Shown piece by piece: positions 52,478 to 61,745 of a DNA stretch of 64,000 nucleotides (positions are counted from its first letter, which is position 1; each line of letters opens with the position of its first letter). Origin of the DNA: Rhizobium anhuiense. GTDB taxonomy: Bacteria > Pseudomonadota > Alphaproteobacteria > Rhizobiales > Rhizobiaceae. The stretch is taken from the NCBI RefSeq assembly GCF_003985145.1, contig NZ_ML133525.1, positions 186,001-250,000 on the forward strand, in the 5' to 3' direction. The position numbers and the translations under genes are program-made. Under the pieces are notes generated by a model. The model made no database searches. It was not told where the DNA came from and worked only from the letters and a program-made list of their open reading frames with translations.

Positions 52478-54283
52478 ATGCGTATTACGATCAAACTTAA
52501 GCTCGCGGCCGCATTCGGCTTTGTCATATTGTTGCTGGTGGGTAGCGCGGTTTATGGAATCATCAGCCTCAGCTTGCTGAACGACGCTGTTGGCGACCTT
52601 GTTTCCGGGCCTGCAAAAAGGCTGGAACTGGCTCTGGAGGCGCAAACTGCCGAGCTCGATGCCGTCCGTTGGCAAAAGAACGCGCTTCTGGAAATGGATT
52701 CCGAAATCGTCAAAAAGGATTATCAGAATTCGGCGAGAAGCGTGGATGAAATGCTCAGCTTCGCGACAAGCGGCCTACAGCTCGCAACTGCTGAAGGCAA
52801 GCCGCTCTGGGACAGGTTGATCGAACTGGCCAAGCGCTTCGATGAAGGCTCCAACAAAGTAGCCTCCATTCAACAAAGCGGCGACAGAGCGGCGGCCGTG
52901 GCCCTTTCCTCAGGGGAGGTTCGCGCCCTCGTCGCGGAAATGGAAGAGGTTTTCGGGAAACTCGTTACGCTTCAACAGAAGTCGATGGCGCAAGCCGATA
53001 GCGATACCGATGCTCTTTATAGCTCAACAAAGAACATGTTGATCGGTATCGCAATCGGGGCTTCCCTTATCGCCTTCGCCGCCGCGCTTTGGATCGCGCT
53101 CGGTGTCAACAGCGGCCTGCGCAAGATCATGAACGTTGCCAGCGCCGTCGCCATCGGCGACCTGAACCAAAAGGTCGAGATCAGGACCAACGACGAGATC
53201 AAGGATCTGGTCAACATGATCAACACCATGACGGACAACCTTCGCGTCACCGCCAACATTGCGGCACAGATCGCTGACGGCGATCTGACGGTGTCTCCGA
53301 AGCCGCTTTCGGAGAAGGATACGCTCGGCATTGCGCTCGACCAGATGGTCGAGCGCCTGCGTGGCGTTGTCGCCGATGCGGTCGCGGCCGCCGAAAATGT
53401 TTCGGCCGGCAGCCAGGAACTGTCCTCGAGCTCCGAACAGGTGTCGCAGGGCGCCAGCGAACAGGCGGCTTCGGCCGAAGAGGCGTCGGCCTCGATGGAG
53501 GAGATGGCCGCCAACATCAAGCAGAACGCCGACAACGCCGCCCAGACGGAAAAGATCGCCCGCCAGTCCGCCAAGGATGCGGAAATGAGTGGCGAAGCGG
53601 TGTCGCGCGCCGTGCAGGCGATGCGGACCATTGCCGAGAAGATCAGCATCGTCCAGGAAATTGCCCGCCAGACCGATCTTCTGGCGCTCAACGCCGCCGT
53701 CGAAGCGGCGCGCGCCGGTGAACACGGCAAGGGTTTTGCGGTCGTCGCCTCCGAGGTTCGCAAGCTTGCCGAACGCAGCCAGTCGGCCGCCGCCGAAATC
53801 AGCTCGATGTCGAGCGATACGGTCAAGGCCGCCCAGGACGCTGGCGACATGCTCGGCCGCCTGGTGCCCGACATCCGCAAGACGGCCGAACTGGTTTCCG
53901 AAATCAGTGCGGCCTGCCGCGAACAGGATGTGGGCGCCTCGCAGATCAACGACGCGATCCAGCAGCTCGATCGGGTGACGCAGCAGAATGCCGGCGCGTC
54001 CGAGCAAATGTCTGCGACCTCGGAAGAGCTCGCGAGCCAAGCCGAAGAACTGCAGGCCTCGATCGCCTTCTTCAAGGTGGATACCGCAGGCGCCCGCCAA
54101 TCCCGCGTGCCCGCTGCCAGGGCGACTGTCCGCAGCTCGGCGCCCGCCGGCCGCAACCTCGGCACCAGGAAACTCGCCGCCAACAGCGTCGCCGGTCAGC
54201 AGGCGCGGGCAAAGGGTTTTGCTCTCGATCTCTCCATGGGCGGTCCCGATGATGGGGACGTCGAATTTAAGGAAAGTGCATGA
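52478..54283 (+). CDS. Methyl-accepting chemotaxis protein, two HAMP-like modules
   Basis: A 601-residue receptor: TM1 at about 8-30, periplasmic 4HB-like sensor at about 31-186 which differs from those of the other two receptors, TM2 at about 188-210, two HAMP-like modules at about 211-315 ([36 protein letters not shown]) and the shared signalling domain. Tail [33 protein letters not shown] precedes the ATG. Its TGA overlaps the start of the second cheW. Confidence 0.93.
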   Translation: MRITIKLKLAAAFGFVILLLVGSAVYGIISLSLLNDAVGDLVSGPAKRLELALEAQTAELDAVRWQKNALLEMDSEIVKKDYQNSARSVDEMLSFATSGLQLATAEGKPLWDRLIELAKRFDEGSNKVASIQQSGDRAAAVALSSGEVRALVAEMEEVFGKLVTLQQKSMAQADSDTDALYSSTKNMLIGIAIGASLIAFAAALWIALGVNSGLRKIMNVASAVAIGDLNQKVEIRTNDEIKDLVNMINTMTDNLRVTANIAAQIADGDLTVSPKPLSEKDTLGIALDQMVERLRGVVADAVAAAENVSAGSQELSSSSEQVSQGASEQAASAEEASASMEEMAANIKQNADNAAQTEKIARQSAKDAEMSGEAVSRAVQAMRTIAEKISIVQEIARQTDLLALNAAVEAARAGEHGKGFAVVASEVRKLAERSQSAAAEISSMSSDTVKAAQDAGDMLGRLVPDIRKTAELVSEISAACREQDVGASQINDAIQQLDRVTQQNAGASEQMSATSEELASQAEELQASIAFFKVDTAGARQSRVPAARATVRSSAPAGRNLGTRKLAANSVAGQQARAKGFALDLSMGGPDDGDVEFKESA

Positions 54284-54762
54284 TCATGGCCACGACATCC
54301 CTGGAAGCGCAATTCGTGACCTTCAGCCTCGGCGAGGAGATCTTCGCCGTGCCGGTCGAGGTGGTACGGGAAATCCTCGACTATGCGGAAGCTTTCAAGA
54401 TTCCGAATGGTCCCGACTATCTGCTCGGTCTGCGTGACGTGCGCGGACAGGGCGTGCCGACGATCGATCTTCGATTGAAGCTCGGCATGACGAAGACCGT
54501 GCCGACGCCGCACACACGCGTGCTCGTCCTCGACGTGCCGATGGAAAGCCGGCTGCTGACGCTCGGCCTCGTCGCCGACCGCGTCTTCGAGGTGACGCCG
54601 TTCCGGCGCGAACAGATCGAGGCGGCGCCTGATATCGGCGTGCGCTGGCGCTCGGATTATATTGCCGGCGTCGTTCGCCGTGAAAACGGTTTCGTCGTCA
54701 TCATCGATCTTGCCCGGTTGCTGTCGCACGAGGACGCCTCGGCACTGCAATCGGCGGCCTGA
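54280..54762 (+). CDS. cheW: CheW coupling protein 2
   Basis: A 160-residue CheW domain ([50 protein letters not shown]). It overlaps the receptor-3 stop (ATGATC). It differs clearly from the first CheW, with [10 protein letters not shown] where the other has RGKVIPLADL. Followed after 30 bases by cheR. Confidence 0.92.
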   Translation: MIMATTSLEAQFVTFSLGEEIFAVPVEVVREILDYAEAFKIPNGPDYLLGLRDVRGQGVPTIDLRLKLGMTKTVPTPHTRVLVLDVPMESRLLTLGLVADRVFEVTPFRREQIEAAPDIGVRWRSDYIAGVVRRENGFVVIIDLARLLSHEDASALQSAA

Positions 54763-54792
54763 CCCGCGCATCAACTGGGAGTACGGCGTTCT

Positions 54793-55647
54793 ATGAGTAT
54801 GGCAGCGGTGGAAACCCAATTGCCGGGGGACCGGATCAGCAAGCGCAATTTCGACAAGCTTGCCCGGTTCATCTACGACTATAGCGGCATCAAGATGCCG
54901 CCGACCAAGCTGACGATGCTCGAAGGGCGGCTGAGGCGCCGCCTTCGCGCAACCAACCATTCGACCTTCGACGATTATTGCGACTTCCTGTTCAATCACG
55001 ACGGCCTCGCCCAGGAAACCGTCTACCTGATCGACGTGGTGACGACGAACAAGACCGACTTCTTCCGCGAAGCCAAGCATTTCGATTACTTGCAGAGCGT
55101 GGCGTTGCCGGCGATCGCCAATAGCGGCGTGCGGACCATCCGCACCTGGAGTTCGGCCTGCTCGACAGGGGCGGAACCCTATACGATGGCGATGGTGTTG
55201 GCGGAATTCACCGAAGGCCGCAACGACGTCTCCTACAGCGTGCTTGCCACCGACCTTTCCACCGACGTGCTACAGACGGCGCGCCGGGGCATCTACCCGG
55301 AAGACCTCATCGCGCCTGTGCCGCGTGACCTGCAGCGCAAATACGTGCTGACGGCCAAGCAGCCGGATCGGCGGGAGGTGCGCATCACGCCGAAATTGCG
55401 CAGCAAGATTGGTTTTGCCCGCATGAACCTGATGGACGAGAAATACCCGATCGGCGAGGCGATGAACGTCATCTTCTGCCGCAACGTGCTCATCTACTTC
55501 GACAAGCAGACTCAGGCCGGCGTGCTCAACCGCCTCTGCGACTGCCTGGCGAAGGGCGGCTACATGTTCATCGGTCATTCCGAATCGATTACCGGCTTCG
55601 ACCTGCCATTGAAACAGGTCTCGAATACGGTGTTTCAGCGCATCTAG
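54793..55647 (+). CDS. cheR: Chemoreceptor glutamate methyltransferase CheR
   Basis: A 284-residue SAM-dependent enzyme methylating receptor glutamates. N-terminal CheR domain at about 20-75 (FIYDYSGIKMPPTKLTMLEG), then the methyltransferase domain with TWSSACSTGAEPYTMAMVL and VIFCRNVLIYFDKQTQAGVL. Length is normal. No beta-subdomain insertion is obvious for pentapeptide docking, consistent with receptors that lack the pentapeptide. Confidence 0.94.
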   Translation: MSMAAVETQLPGDRISKRNFDKLARFIYDYSGIKMPPTKLTMLEGRLRRRLRATNHSTFDDYCDFLFNHDGLAQETVYLIDVVTTNKTDFFREAKHFDYLQSVALPAIANSGVRTIRTWSSACSTGAEPYTMAMVLAEFTEGRNDVSYSVLATDLSTDVLQTARRGIYPEDLIAPVPRDLQRKYVLTAKQPDRREVRITPKLRSKIGFARMNLMDEKYPIGEAMNVIFCRNVLIYFDKQTQAGVLNRLCDCLAKGGYMFIGHSESITGFDLPLKQVSNTVFQRI

Positions 55648-55757
55648 AGCATGTCCGTTTTCTTCCAATCACGGGCGTGCTCTATCTCTTTGTGTCACTA
55701 AAGAGTTAGAGCATGATGTCGTCCGAAAATTGCCAATTCTTTTCGGCATCATGCTCT
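55648..55757. repeat. Dispersed palindrome separating cheR from cheB
   Basis: AGAGCATGATG...CCGAAAA pairs with TTTTCGG.CATCATGCTCT (55708-55757), preceded by a partial copy GAGCATGTCCGTTTTC...GGGCGTGCTC (55648-55682). This arrangement of AGCATG dyads is typical of dispersed elements in rhizobial intergenic DNA. It lies inside the operon, 10 bases before the cheB ATG, so it may act on the mRNA between cheR and cheB. Confidence 0.65.
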
Positions 55758-55767
55758 AGGAGCATTC

Positions 55768-56865
55768 ATGGCTAAAAAAATCCGCGTTCTGATCATCGAC
55801 GATTCTGCCAGCGTCCGTCAGACACTGACCCATGTCTTGGAGCAGGATCCCGATATCGAGATCATGGCGGTCGCATCCGACCCCTTCGTGGCGGCGCGGA
55901 AGCTGCTGGAGGAGATCCCCGACGTCATCACGCTCGATGTGGAAATGCCGCGCATGGACGGCATTACCTTCCTGCGCAAGCTGATGTCGCAGCGGCCGAT
56001 CCCCGTCGTGATGTGCTCGTCGCTGACGGAAGCGGGTTCGGAAACGCTGATCCAGGCGCTGGAGGCCGGCGCCGTCGACGTCATCCTGAAATCGAAGATC
56101 GGCGCCGCCGACAGCCTTGCCGACGATGCGATGCGCATTCGCGAAGTCGTCAAGAGCGCCTCGCATGCGCGGCTTACCACGGTGCGTCGCGCCGCCGGAA
56201 CCATCCGCTCGGCTTCGGCGGAAGGGCCGGCCAAGAAGCTGACGGCGGACGTGATGCTGCCGCCGCCGACGGGGCGGGCCATGGCGAAGACGACGGAGAT
56301 GGTCGTCTGCGTCGGCGCCTCCACAGGCGGCACCGAGGCGCTGCGCGAATTCCTGGAGGAACTGCCGGCCAATGCACCCGGCATGGTGATCGTCCAGCAT
56401 ATGCCAGAGAAATTCACCGCCGCCTTCGCCAAGCGGCTGAACGGGCTCTGCGAGGTCGAGGTCAAGGAAGCCGTCGATGGCGATCCGGTGCTGCGCGGCC
56501 ATGTGCTGATCGCGCCAGGCGACAAACACATGCTGCTCGAACGCCAGGGTGCGCGCTACTATGTGAGCGTGAAGACCGGACCGCTGGTGTCGCGCCACCG
56601 GCCTTCGGTCGACGTGCTTTTCCGCTCGGCGGCGCGCTCGGCCGGCTCGAATGCCATGGGCATCATCATGACCGGCATGGGCGACGACGGCGCGCGCGGC
56701 ATGCTGGAAATGCATCAGGCCGGCGCCTACACGGTGGCGCAGGACGAGGCGAGTTCGGTTGTCTTCGGTATGCCGAAGGAGGCGATCGCCAAGGGCGGTG
56801 TCGACCGTATCCTGCCGCTCGATCAGATCGCTCGCGAAGTGCTGATAACGCAGCAGAAATTCTGA
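55768..56865 (+). CDS. cheB: Chemoreceptor methylesterase CheB
   Basis: A 365-residue protein: receiver domain at about 4-122 with phospho-Asp57 ([12 protein letters not shown]), a linker, and the methylesterase domain at about 175-360 with the catalytic triad in [11 protein letters not shown] (Ser185), VQHMPEKF (His211) and [10 protein letters not shown] (Asp). It removes methyl groups from receptors and can deamidate Gln. TAGGAGCATTC precedes the ATG, the site lying at the edge of a dispersed palindrome. Confidence 0.95.
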   Translation: MAKKIRVLIIDDSASVRQTLTHVLEQDPDIEIMAVASDPFVAARKLLEEIPDVITLDVEMPRMDGITFLRKLMSQRPIPVVMCSSLTEAGSETLIQALEAGAVDVILKSKIGAADSLADDAMRIREVVKSASHARLTTVRRAAGTIRSASAEGPAKKLTADVMLPPPTGRAMAKTTEMVVCVGASTGGTEALREFLEELPANAPGMVIVQHMPEKFTAAFAKRLNGLCEVEVKEAVDGDPVLRGHVLIAPGDKHMLLERQGARYYVSVKTGPLVSRHRPSVDVLFRSAARSAGSNAMGIIMTGMGDDGARGMLEMHQAGAYTVAQDEASSVVFGMPKEAIAKGGVDRILPLDQIAREVLITQQKF

Positions 56866-57110
56866 GATGAGTTTCGAGGGAAACCACGTAAAACGGGCGG
56901 TCCCGGAAGATGGCGCGGATTTAATCCGTTCAGCATAATCGGCGGTTTCCGGTGTCGCAGGGCAGCCATGCGCGCCTCCCCTTGAAATTTCCCTGATTTT
57001 GTGGTCTTGAGGCCGCCAATCTTTGCAGCGCCGCCTGTCATGCATGTTCAGGGACATTTCCCGCCCCTGGCAGTGCGCGCCCCGTATCAGTCCCAAGGAA
57101 AAATGCGCCG

Positions 57111-57911
57111 ATGGCCCGTTCAGCTCTTCTCAATGTCATGGTTCAGGCTGCCCTCAAGGCAGGAAAATCGCTGGGACGTGATTTCGGCGAAGTGCAGAAC
57201 CTGCAGGTTTCGGTGAAGGGACCCGGCGATTTCGTTTCCACTGCCGACCGCAAGGCCGAAAAGATCGTTCGGGAAGAACTGCTCAAGGCGCGTCCCACCT
57301 ATGGCTTTCTCGGCGAGGAAAGCGACGAGATCAAGGGCACGGACGGCGCGCACCGCTGGATCGTCGACCCGCTCGACGGCACGACGAACTTCCTGCACGG
57401 CATTCCGGCCTTCGCTGTTTCGATCGCGCTCGAACGCAAAGGCGAGATCGTTGCCGCCGTCGTCTTCAATCCGGCGACCGACGAGCTCTATACAGCCGAG
57501 CGCGGTGGCGGCGCCTTCCTCAACGACCGGCGCCTGCGCGTCGCTGCGCGCCGCGTGTTGTCGGATTGCGTCATCGGCTGCGGTGTGCCGGCGCTCGGCA
57601 AGCGTAATCACGGCAAGTTTCTGGTCGAGCTTCGCCACGTGATGGGCGAAGTGGCGGGCATCCGCCGCCTGGGCTCGCCGACACTCGATCTCGCCTATGT
57701 CGCCGCCGGGCGCTTCGACGGTTTCTGGGAAGCGGAGCTTGCGCCCTGGGACATGGCGGCCGGCATCCTGCTCATCCGTGAAGCCGGCGGGTTCGTCACC
57801 GATTGGGACGGCGGGACGGCCATTCTGGAGAGCGGCGCGATCGTCGCCGGCAACGAACTCATCCACAAGGCGCTGATCGAAGTCGTCAAGCGACCGATCC
57901 CCGCCAAGTAA
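57111..57911 (+). CDS. suhB: Inositol-1-monophosphatase family protein
   Basis: A 266-residue Mg-dependent phosphatase: FLGEESDEI, the metal-binding WIVDPLDGTTNFLHGIPAFA and the C-terminal signature ELAPWDMAAGILLIREAGG. Length fits SuhB-type enzymes, which dephosphorylate inositol phosphate and in E. coli also act with rRNA transcription complexes. It has its own 245-bp upstream region after cheB, in which nothing else was recognised. Confidence 0.92.
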   Translation: MARSALLNVMVQAALKAGKSLGRDFGEVQNLQVSVKGPGDFVSTADRKAEKIVREELLKARPTYGFLGEESDEIKGTDGAHRWIVDPLDGTTNFLHGIPAFAVSIALERKGEIVAAVVFNPATDELYTAERGGGAFLNDRRLRVAARRVLSDCVIGCGVPALGKRNHGKFLVELRHVMGEVAGIRRLGSPTLDLAYVAAGRFDGFWEAELAPWDMAAGILLIREAGGFVTDWDGGTAILESGAIVAGNELIHKALIEVVKRPIPAK

Positions 57912-58022
57912 GCGAACGAAAATCCGGCTGTTGTAAAGTCACGGTTTTCGCCCCGGCATACTTCAATTCGGCACAATGTTGCTCTAGTCTCCGCCAGCAA
58001 TGACTCCGGAGGCAGCGACCCT

Positions 58023-59126
58023 ATGGAAAATGTGAATGTGGCGGAGATCGGCTCCACCGAAAAGACGGCCGGCGGTTATGCCTACAGGCTTTCGAGCCCC
58101 ATGCCCTTCCTCTGGACGATGCTGCTTTTCCTGGTCATCGTCGGCTTTATCGCCGCCATCCTCTTCCGCCAGACGCAGACCGCCTTCATGCACAATCCAG
58201 GCCTCAACGGCCTGATCGTCGGCGTTCTCGCGGTCGGAATCATCCTTGTTTTCAATCACGTGCTGGCGCTTCGCCCCGAAGTGCGCTGGTTCAACTCGTT
58301 CCGCGCCGCCGGCAGCGCCGACAAGGTCAGCCGCAATCCGCGGCTGCTTGCGCCGATGCGGGCGCTGATCGGCAGCCGCAAGACCTCGGTCGCGCTGTCG
58401 ACGACGGCGCTGCGCTCGATCCTCGATTCGATCGCCACCCGCCTTGACGAATCGCGCGACGTTTCGCGCTACCTGATTGGCCTCCTGGTCTTCCTCGGCC
58501 TGCTCGGCACCTTCTGGGGCCTCATCGGCACGATCGGTTCGATCAGCATCGTCATCCAGTCGCTCGATGCCGGCTCGAACGGAACGGGGGATGTACTTTC
58601 GGCGCTGAAGGAAGGGCTTTCCATGCCGCTTTCGGGCATGGGCCAGGCCTTCTCCTCCTCGCTGCTCGGCCTCTCCGGTTCGCTCATTCTCGGTTTCCTC
58701 GATCTGCAGGCCGGCCGCGCGCAGAACCGCTTCTATATGGAACTGGAAAACTGGCTGTCCTCGGTCACAGATGTCGGCTCCGATCTTGCCCCGGCCCTCG
58801 ACGCCGTTTCCGGCGCCTCCTCGGACGACATGCGCGCGCTCTCCGATTATCTGCGCAAGGTCTCCGAAGAGGGCGGCACCGGCAGCCAGCGCTCCGTCGC
58901 CGCCATGGCGAGCCTTGCCGAAGGCATTCAGGGCCTCGTCAAGAACATGCGCAACGAACAGCAGATGCTGCGCGACTGGATCGAGGCGCAGCAGGACGAG
59001 GCGAAGGCGATGCGCCGCACGCTTGACCGGCTGGCCGAACGCATCGGCGTGCAGGAGCGCGCAGGCGAGAGAGGCGAGCGCACGCGCGACCGCGCCAGCC
59101 AGACAGAAAAGAGCGAGGGCAAGTAA
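58023..59126 (+). CDS. MotA/TolQ/ExbB-like proton-channel protein
   Basis: A 367-residue inner-membrane protein. Hydrophobic helices lie at about 25-48, 60-82, 150-172 and 205-228; the core LVFLGLLGTFWGLIGTIGSI and AFSSSLLGLSGSLILGFLDL matches the MotA/TolQ/ExbB channel domain. A charged helical C-terminal tail of about 120 residues is probably cytoplasmic. With the next gene it forms a stator-like pair. GGAGGCAG precedes the ATG. It is not the flagellar MotA by sequence style, so its driven partner is unknown. Confidence 0.88.
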   Translation: MENVNVAEIGSTEKTAGGYAYRLSSPMPFLWTMLLFLVIVGFIAAILFRQTQTAFMHNPGLNGLIVGVLAVGIILVFNHVLALRPEVRWFNSFRAAGSADKVSRNPRLLAPMRALIGSRKTSVALSTTALRSILDSIATRLDESRDVSRYLIGLLVFLGLLGTFWGLIGTIGSISIVIQSLDAGSNGTGDVLSALKEGLSMPLSGMGQAFSSSLLGLSGSLILGFLDLQAGRAQNRFYMELENWLSSVTDVGSDLAPALDAVSGASSDDMRALSDYLRKVSEEGGTGSQRSVAAMASLAEGIQGLVKNMRNEQQMLRDWIEAQQDEAKAMRRTLDRLAERIGVQERAGERGERTRDRASQTEKSEGK

Positions 59127-59129
59127 GCC

Positions 59130-60161
59130 ATGGCTCTTGCCCGCAACCGCCGCCGCGAACGCACGGTGGATTATTGGCCGGGTTTCGTCGACGCGCTGTC
59201 GACGCTGCTCATCTCGATCATGTTCCTGCTGACGGTCTTCGTCGTCGGGCAGTTCATCCTCAGCCGCGAGATCACCGGACGCGACGAGGTGCTCAATCGC
59301 CTCAACAGCCAGATCAACGAGCTGACGCAGCTACTCGCGCTCGAAAAGGGCAGCAACCAGGATCTTCAGGATTCGGTCGCCAATCTGCAGGCCTCGCTTG
59401 CCAGTGCCGAAGGCGACCGTTCGCGGCTGCAGGCGCTGCTGAATGCCGGTTCGGGCGGTCAGGATGCAGCGCAGAAACGGATCGGTGCGATGACGCAGGA
59501 GCTCGACGAGCAGAAGCAGGTGAGCGAGCGGGCGCTCAGCCAGGTCGAACTGCTGAACCAGCAGATTGCAGCGCTTCGCAGCCAGATCGCCGCCGTCGAA
59601 GCTGCCCTTCAGGCGTCGGAGGAGAAAGACCGGGTCTCGCAGACTAAGATCGCCGACCTCGGCAGCCGCCTGAACGTCGCGCTCGCGGCGCGCGTGCAGG
59701 AACTGAACCGCTACCGTTCCGACTTCTTCGGCCGCCTGCGCGAGATCCTTTCGGACCGCGAGAATATCCGTATCGTCGGCGACCGGTTCGTCTTCCAGTC
59801 GGAAGTGCTGTTTCCCTCGGGCGGCGCCGATCTCAATCCGGAGGGGCAGACGGAGATGGCAAAGCTCGCCGCCGCCCTTCTCGATCTCGCCAAGGAAATT
59901 CCGCCGGAGATCAACTGGGTGCTGCGCGTCGACGGCCATACCGACAATGTGCCGCTTGGCGGAACGGGCCGCTATCGCGACAATTGGGAACTTTCCTCGG
60001 CGCGCGCGATCTCGGTCGTCAAGTTCCTGATCGCGCAGGGCGTGCCGGCCGACCGGCTCGTTGCCGCCGGCTTCGGCGAGTTTCAGCCGATCGCGCCGGG
60101 CGATACGCCGGACGCGCGCGCCACCAACCGCCGCATCGAGCTGAAGCTCACTGAGAAATGA
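59130..60161 (+). CDS. OmpA/MotB-like peptidoglycan-binding protein with coiled-coil
   Basis: A 343-residue protein with one membrane helix at about 17-43, which carries the expected proton-path Asp in GFVDALSTLLISIMFLL, a long Gln/Glu-rich coiled coil at about 48-185 and a C-terminal OmpA domain at about 215-342 (VDGHTDNVPLGGTGRYRDNW, SARAISVVKFLI, NRRIELKLTEK). It follows the MotA-like gene by three bases. The two would make a peptidoglycan-anchored proton-driven complex. The coiled coil is longer than in flagellar MotB. Confidence 0.88.
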   Translation: MALARNRRRERTVDYWPGFVDALSTLLISIMFLLTVFVVGQFILSREITGRDEVLNRLNSQINELTQLLALEKGSNQDLQDSVANLQASLASAEGDRSRLQALLNAGSGGQDAAQKRIGAMTQELDEQKQVSERALSQVELLNQQIAALRSQIAAVEAALQASEEKDRVSQTKIADLGSRLNVALAARVQELNRYRSDFFGRLREILSDRENIRIVGDRFVFQSEVLFPSGGADLNPEGQTEMAKLAAALLDLAKEIPPEINWVLRVDGHTDNVPLGGTGRYRDNWELSSARAISVVKFLIAQGVPADRLVAAGFGEFQPIAPGDTPDARATNRRIELKLTEK

Positions 60162-61399
60162 TTACAGCCGCGCCTCCTTCAGCCGGCCGGCGAGAAAATC
60201 GCGGACGGCGGGGCTGTCACTGAGGCCGATCGCCGTCATATAGGCGTCGGCCGCCGCGGTATCGTCGCCGGCTTGCGACAGAAGAAAGGCGCGCACCGCC
60301 CAGTAGGGCTGGTAGCTGGCGACAGCGCGCGGATCGAGCTGGTCGAGCCGTTTCAGGCCAGCGGCGGCATTCAGCGCCCTGCCGATCACCGCAGCCTGGC
60401 TGACATGTGCACCAGCGTGGGTTTCATCATCACCAGCGCCGCGTAGAGTGTTGTCAACGCCTGCCAGTCGGTCTTTCCCGACAGCCGGCGCGCCGCATGC
60501 ACGGACTGGATCGCCGCCTGGCACTGGAAGGGGCCGAAACGGTTGAAACTCCCGGCCTTGCGTAGCAGCGAATCCGCTTCGGCGATCATGATCGCGTTCC
60601 ACGCAGCGGTATCCTGTTCGTCTAGCGGCACATATCGACCATCGCTGTCGCGCCGGGCGTTGCGACGGGCTTCGCAGTGAAGCATCAACGAGAGGAGACC
60701 GATTGCCTCCGGTTCGTCCGGCAGTACCGCCAGAAGCGCTCGGCCGAGCCAAATCGCTTCGCCGGCGAGCGAATGGCGCTCTTCTTCGCCGTCGAGGCCG
60801 TCCCAGCCGAGGCCGTAGGCGGCGTAGATCGCCGAGAGCACCGCGGCGAGCCGCCCGGGCAAGGCGGGACGCGGCGGAACGGCGAAGGGAATGCCGGCAT
60901 CGCGAATCTTCGCCTTGGCCCGCACCAGCCGTTGGCTCATCGTATCCGGCGAAACGACGAAGGTTCGCGCGATGGTTCGCGCCTCGATGCCGAGAACGGT
61001 CTGCAGCATCAGCGCCGTATGCACGGAGCTGTCGATGGCGGGATGGGTACAGGCAAAGAGCAGCTTCAGCCGTTCATCGGGAAAGATGGCTTTGCCGGCC
61101 TCGTTCATGCGTTCCTCCGCTTCTTCGAAGGCGATCAATATCGTCGTTTGCGCCTTGGCCTCGACGGTGCGGTGGCGGGTGGCCTGCATGAGGTTGCGGC
61201 GTGCAGCCACCAGCAGCCAGGCCTCCGGATTGCCGGGAATGCCGCGCTCTGGCCAAGCGCGAAGGGCCGAGGCCAGCGCTTCCGACAATGCGTCTTCCGC
61301 CGCCGGCACGTCGCGCGAGCGGGCGGCGAGGAAAGCGATCAGCTTGCCGTAGGATTGACGCGCCACCTTTTCGGCAGCGCGTCCGGCATCAGGCGGCAT
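60162..61399 (-). pseudogene. ECF42-type RNA polymerase sigma factor, frameshifted in C-terminal extension
   Basis: From ATG 61399 the frame encodes 337 residues: sigma region 2 (ALSEALASALRAWPERGIP), region 4 (VLGIEARTIARTFVVSPDTM) and the long C-terminal extension (DUF6596/TPR-like) up to ALVMMKPTL, then stops at 60386. The rest of the extension continues in another frame on the same strand, from VSQAAVIGRALNAAAGL to RDFLAGRLKEARL at 60162. A one-base change near 60403-60412 therefore breaks the reading frame. The partner YCII/DGPF gene lies seven bases upstream, as is usual for ECF42. Either a recent mutation or a sequencing error. Confidence 0.8.
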
Positions 61400-61406
61400 C
61401 GTCGCC

Positions 61407-61745
61407 TCACATCTGCAGGCGCGGGCGCACCTCGACAGAACCCTTGTCGGAGATCGGAACGCGGGTCGCCCATTCAAGCGCGGTGTCGATGTCGGGGACG
61501 TCGATCAGATAGAAGCCGCCGAGTTGTTCCTTGCCTTCCGGATAGGGGCCGTCCTGAACATCGTGTTCCCCGCCTTTGCGGCGTACGATCGTGCCGGTCT
61601 CCGGGCCGGTCAGCCCGGCGCCGCCGGTCATGATCCCTGCCTGAGCAAGCGCCTTGCTGTAGGCGACCCAGCCATCTCGATAGGCCGGATCGCTGCGGCG
61701 CTCGAAATCCTCGGCGGCTTCGCGAATGATGAGAGCATATTGCAT
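61407..61745 (-). CDS. YCII/DGPF-domain protein paired with the sigma factor
   Basis: A 112-residue YCII-related protein with MQYALIIREAAEDFERRSDP at the start and the DGPYPEGKEQLGGFYLI motif. DGPF-type YCII proteins are the conserved neighbours of ECF42 sigma factors; no classical anti-sigma factor is present. AGGAG lies before the ATG at 61745; an open frame extends upstream but has no similarity. It reads into the sigma gene with a seven-base gap. Confidence 0.88.
   Translation of the reverse strand: MQYALIIREAAEDFERRSDPAYRDGWVAYSKALAQAGIMTGGAGLTGPETGTIVRRKGGEHDVQDGPYPEGKEQLGGFYLIDVPDIDTALEWATRVPISDKGSVEVRPRLQM

Noticed and set aside
58023..60161. Zorya anti-phage defence genes
   Set aside because: The channel/OmpA pair superficially resembles ZorA/ZorB, but no zorC, zorD or zorE-type effector is present, the tail of the first protein is short, and the flanks are housekeeping genes.
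60677..61633. A 318-codon plus-strand frame opposite the sigma factor
   Set aside because: Shadow frame, although the broken sigma gene made it worth a look; no recognisable domain or ribosome binding site.
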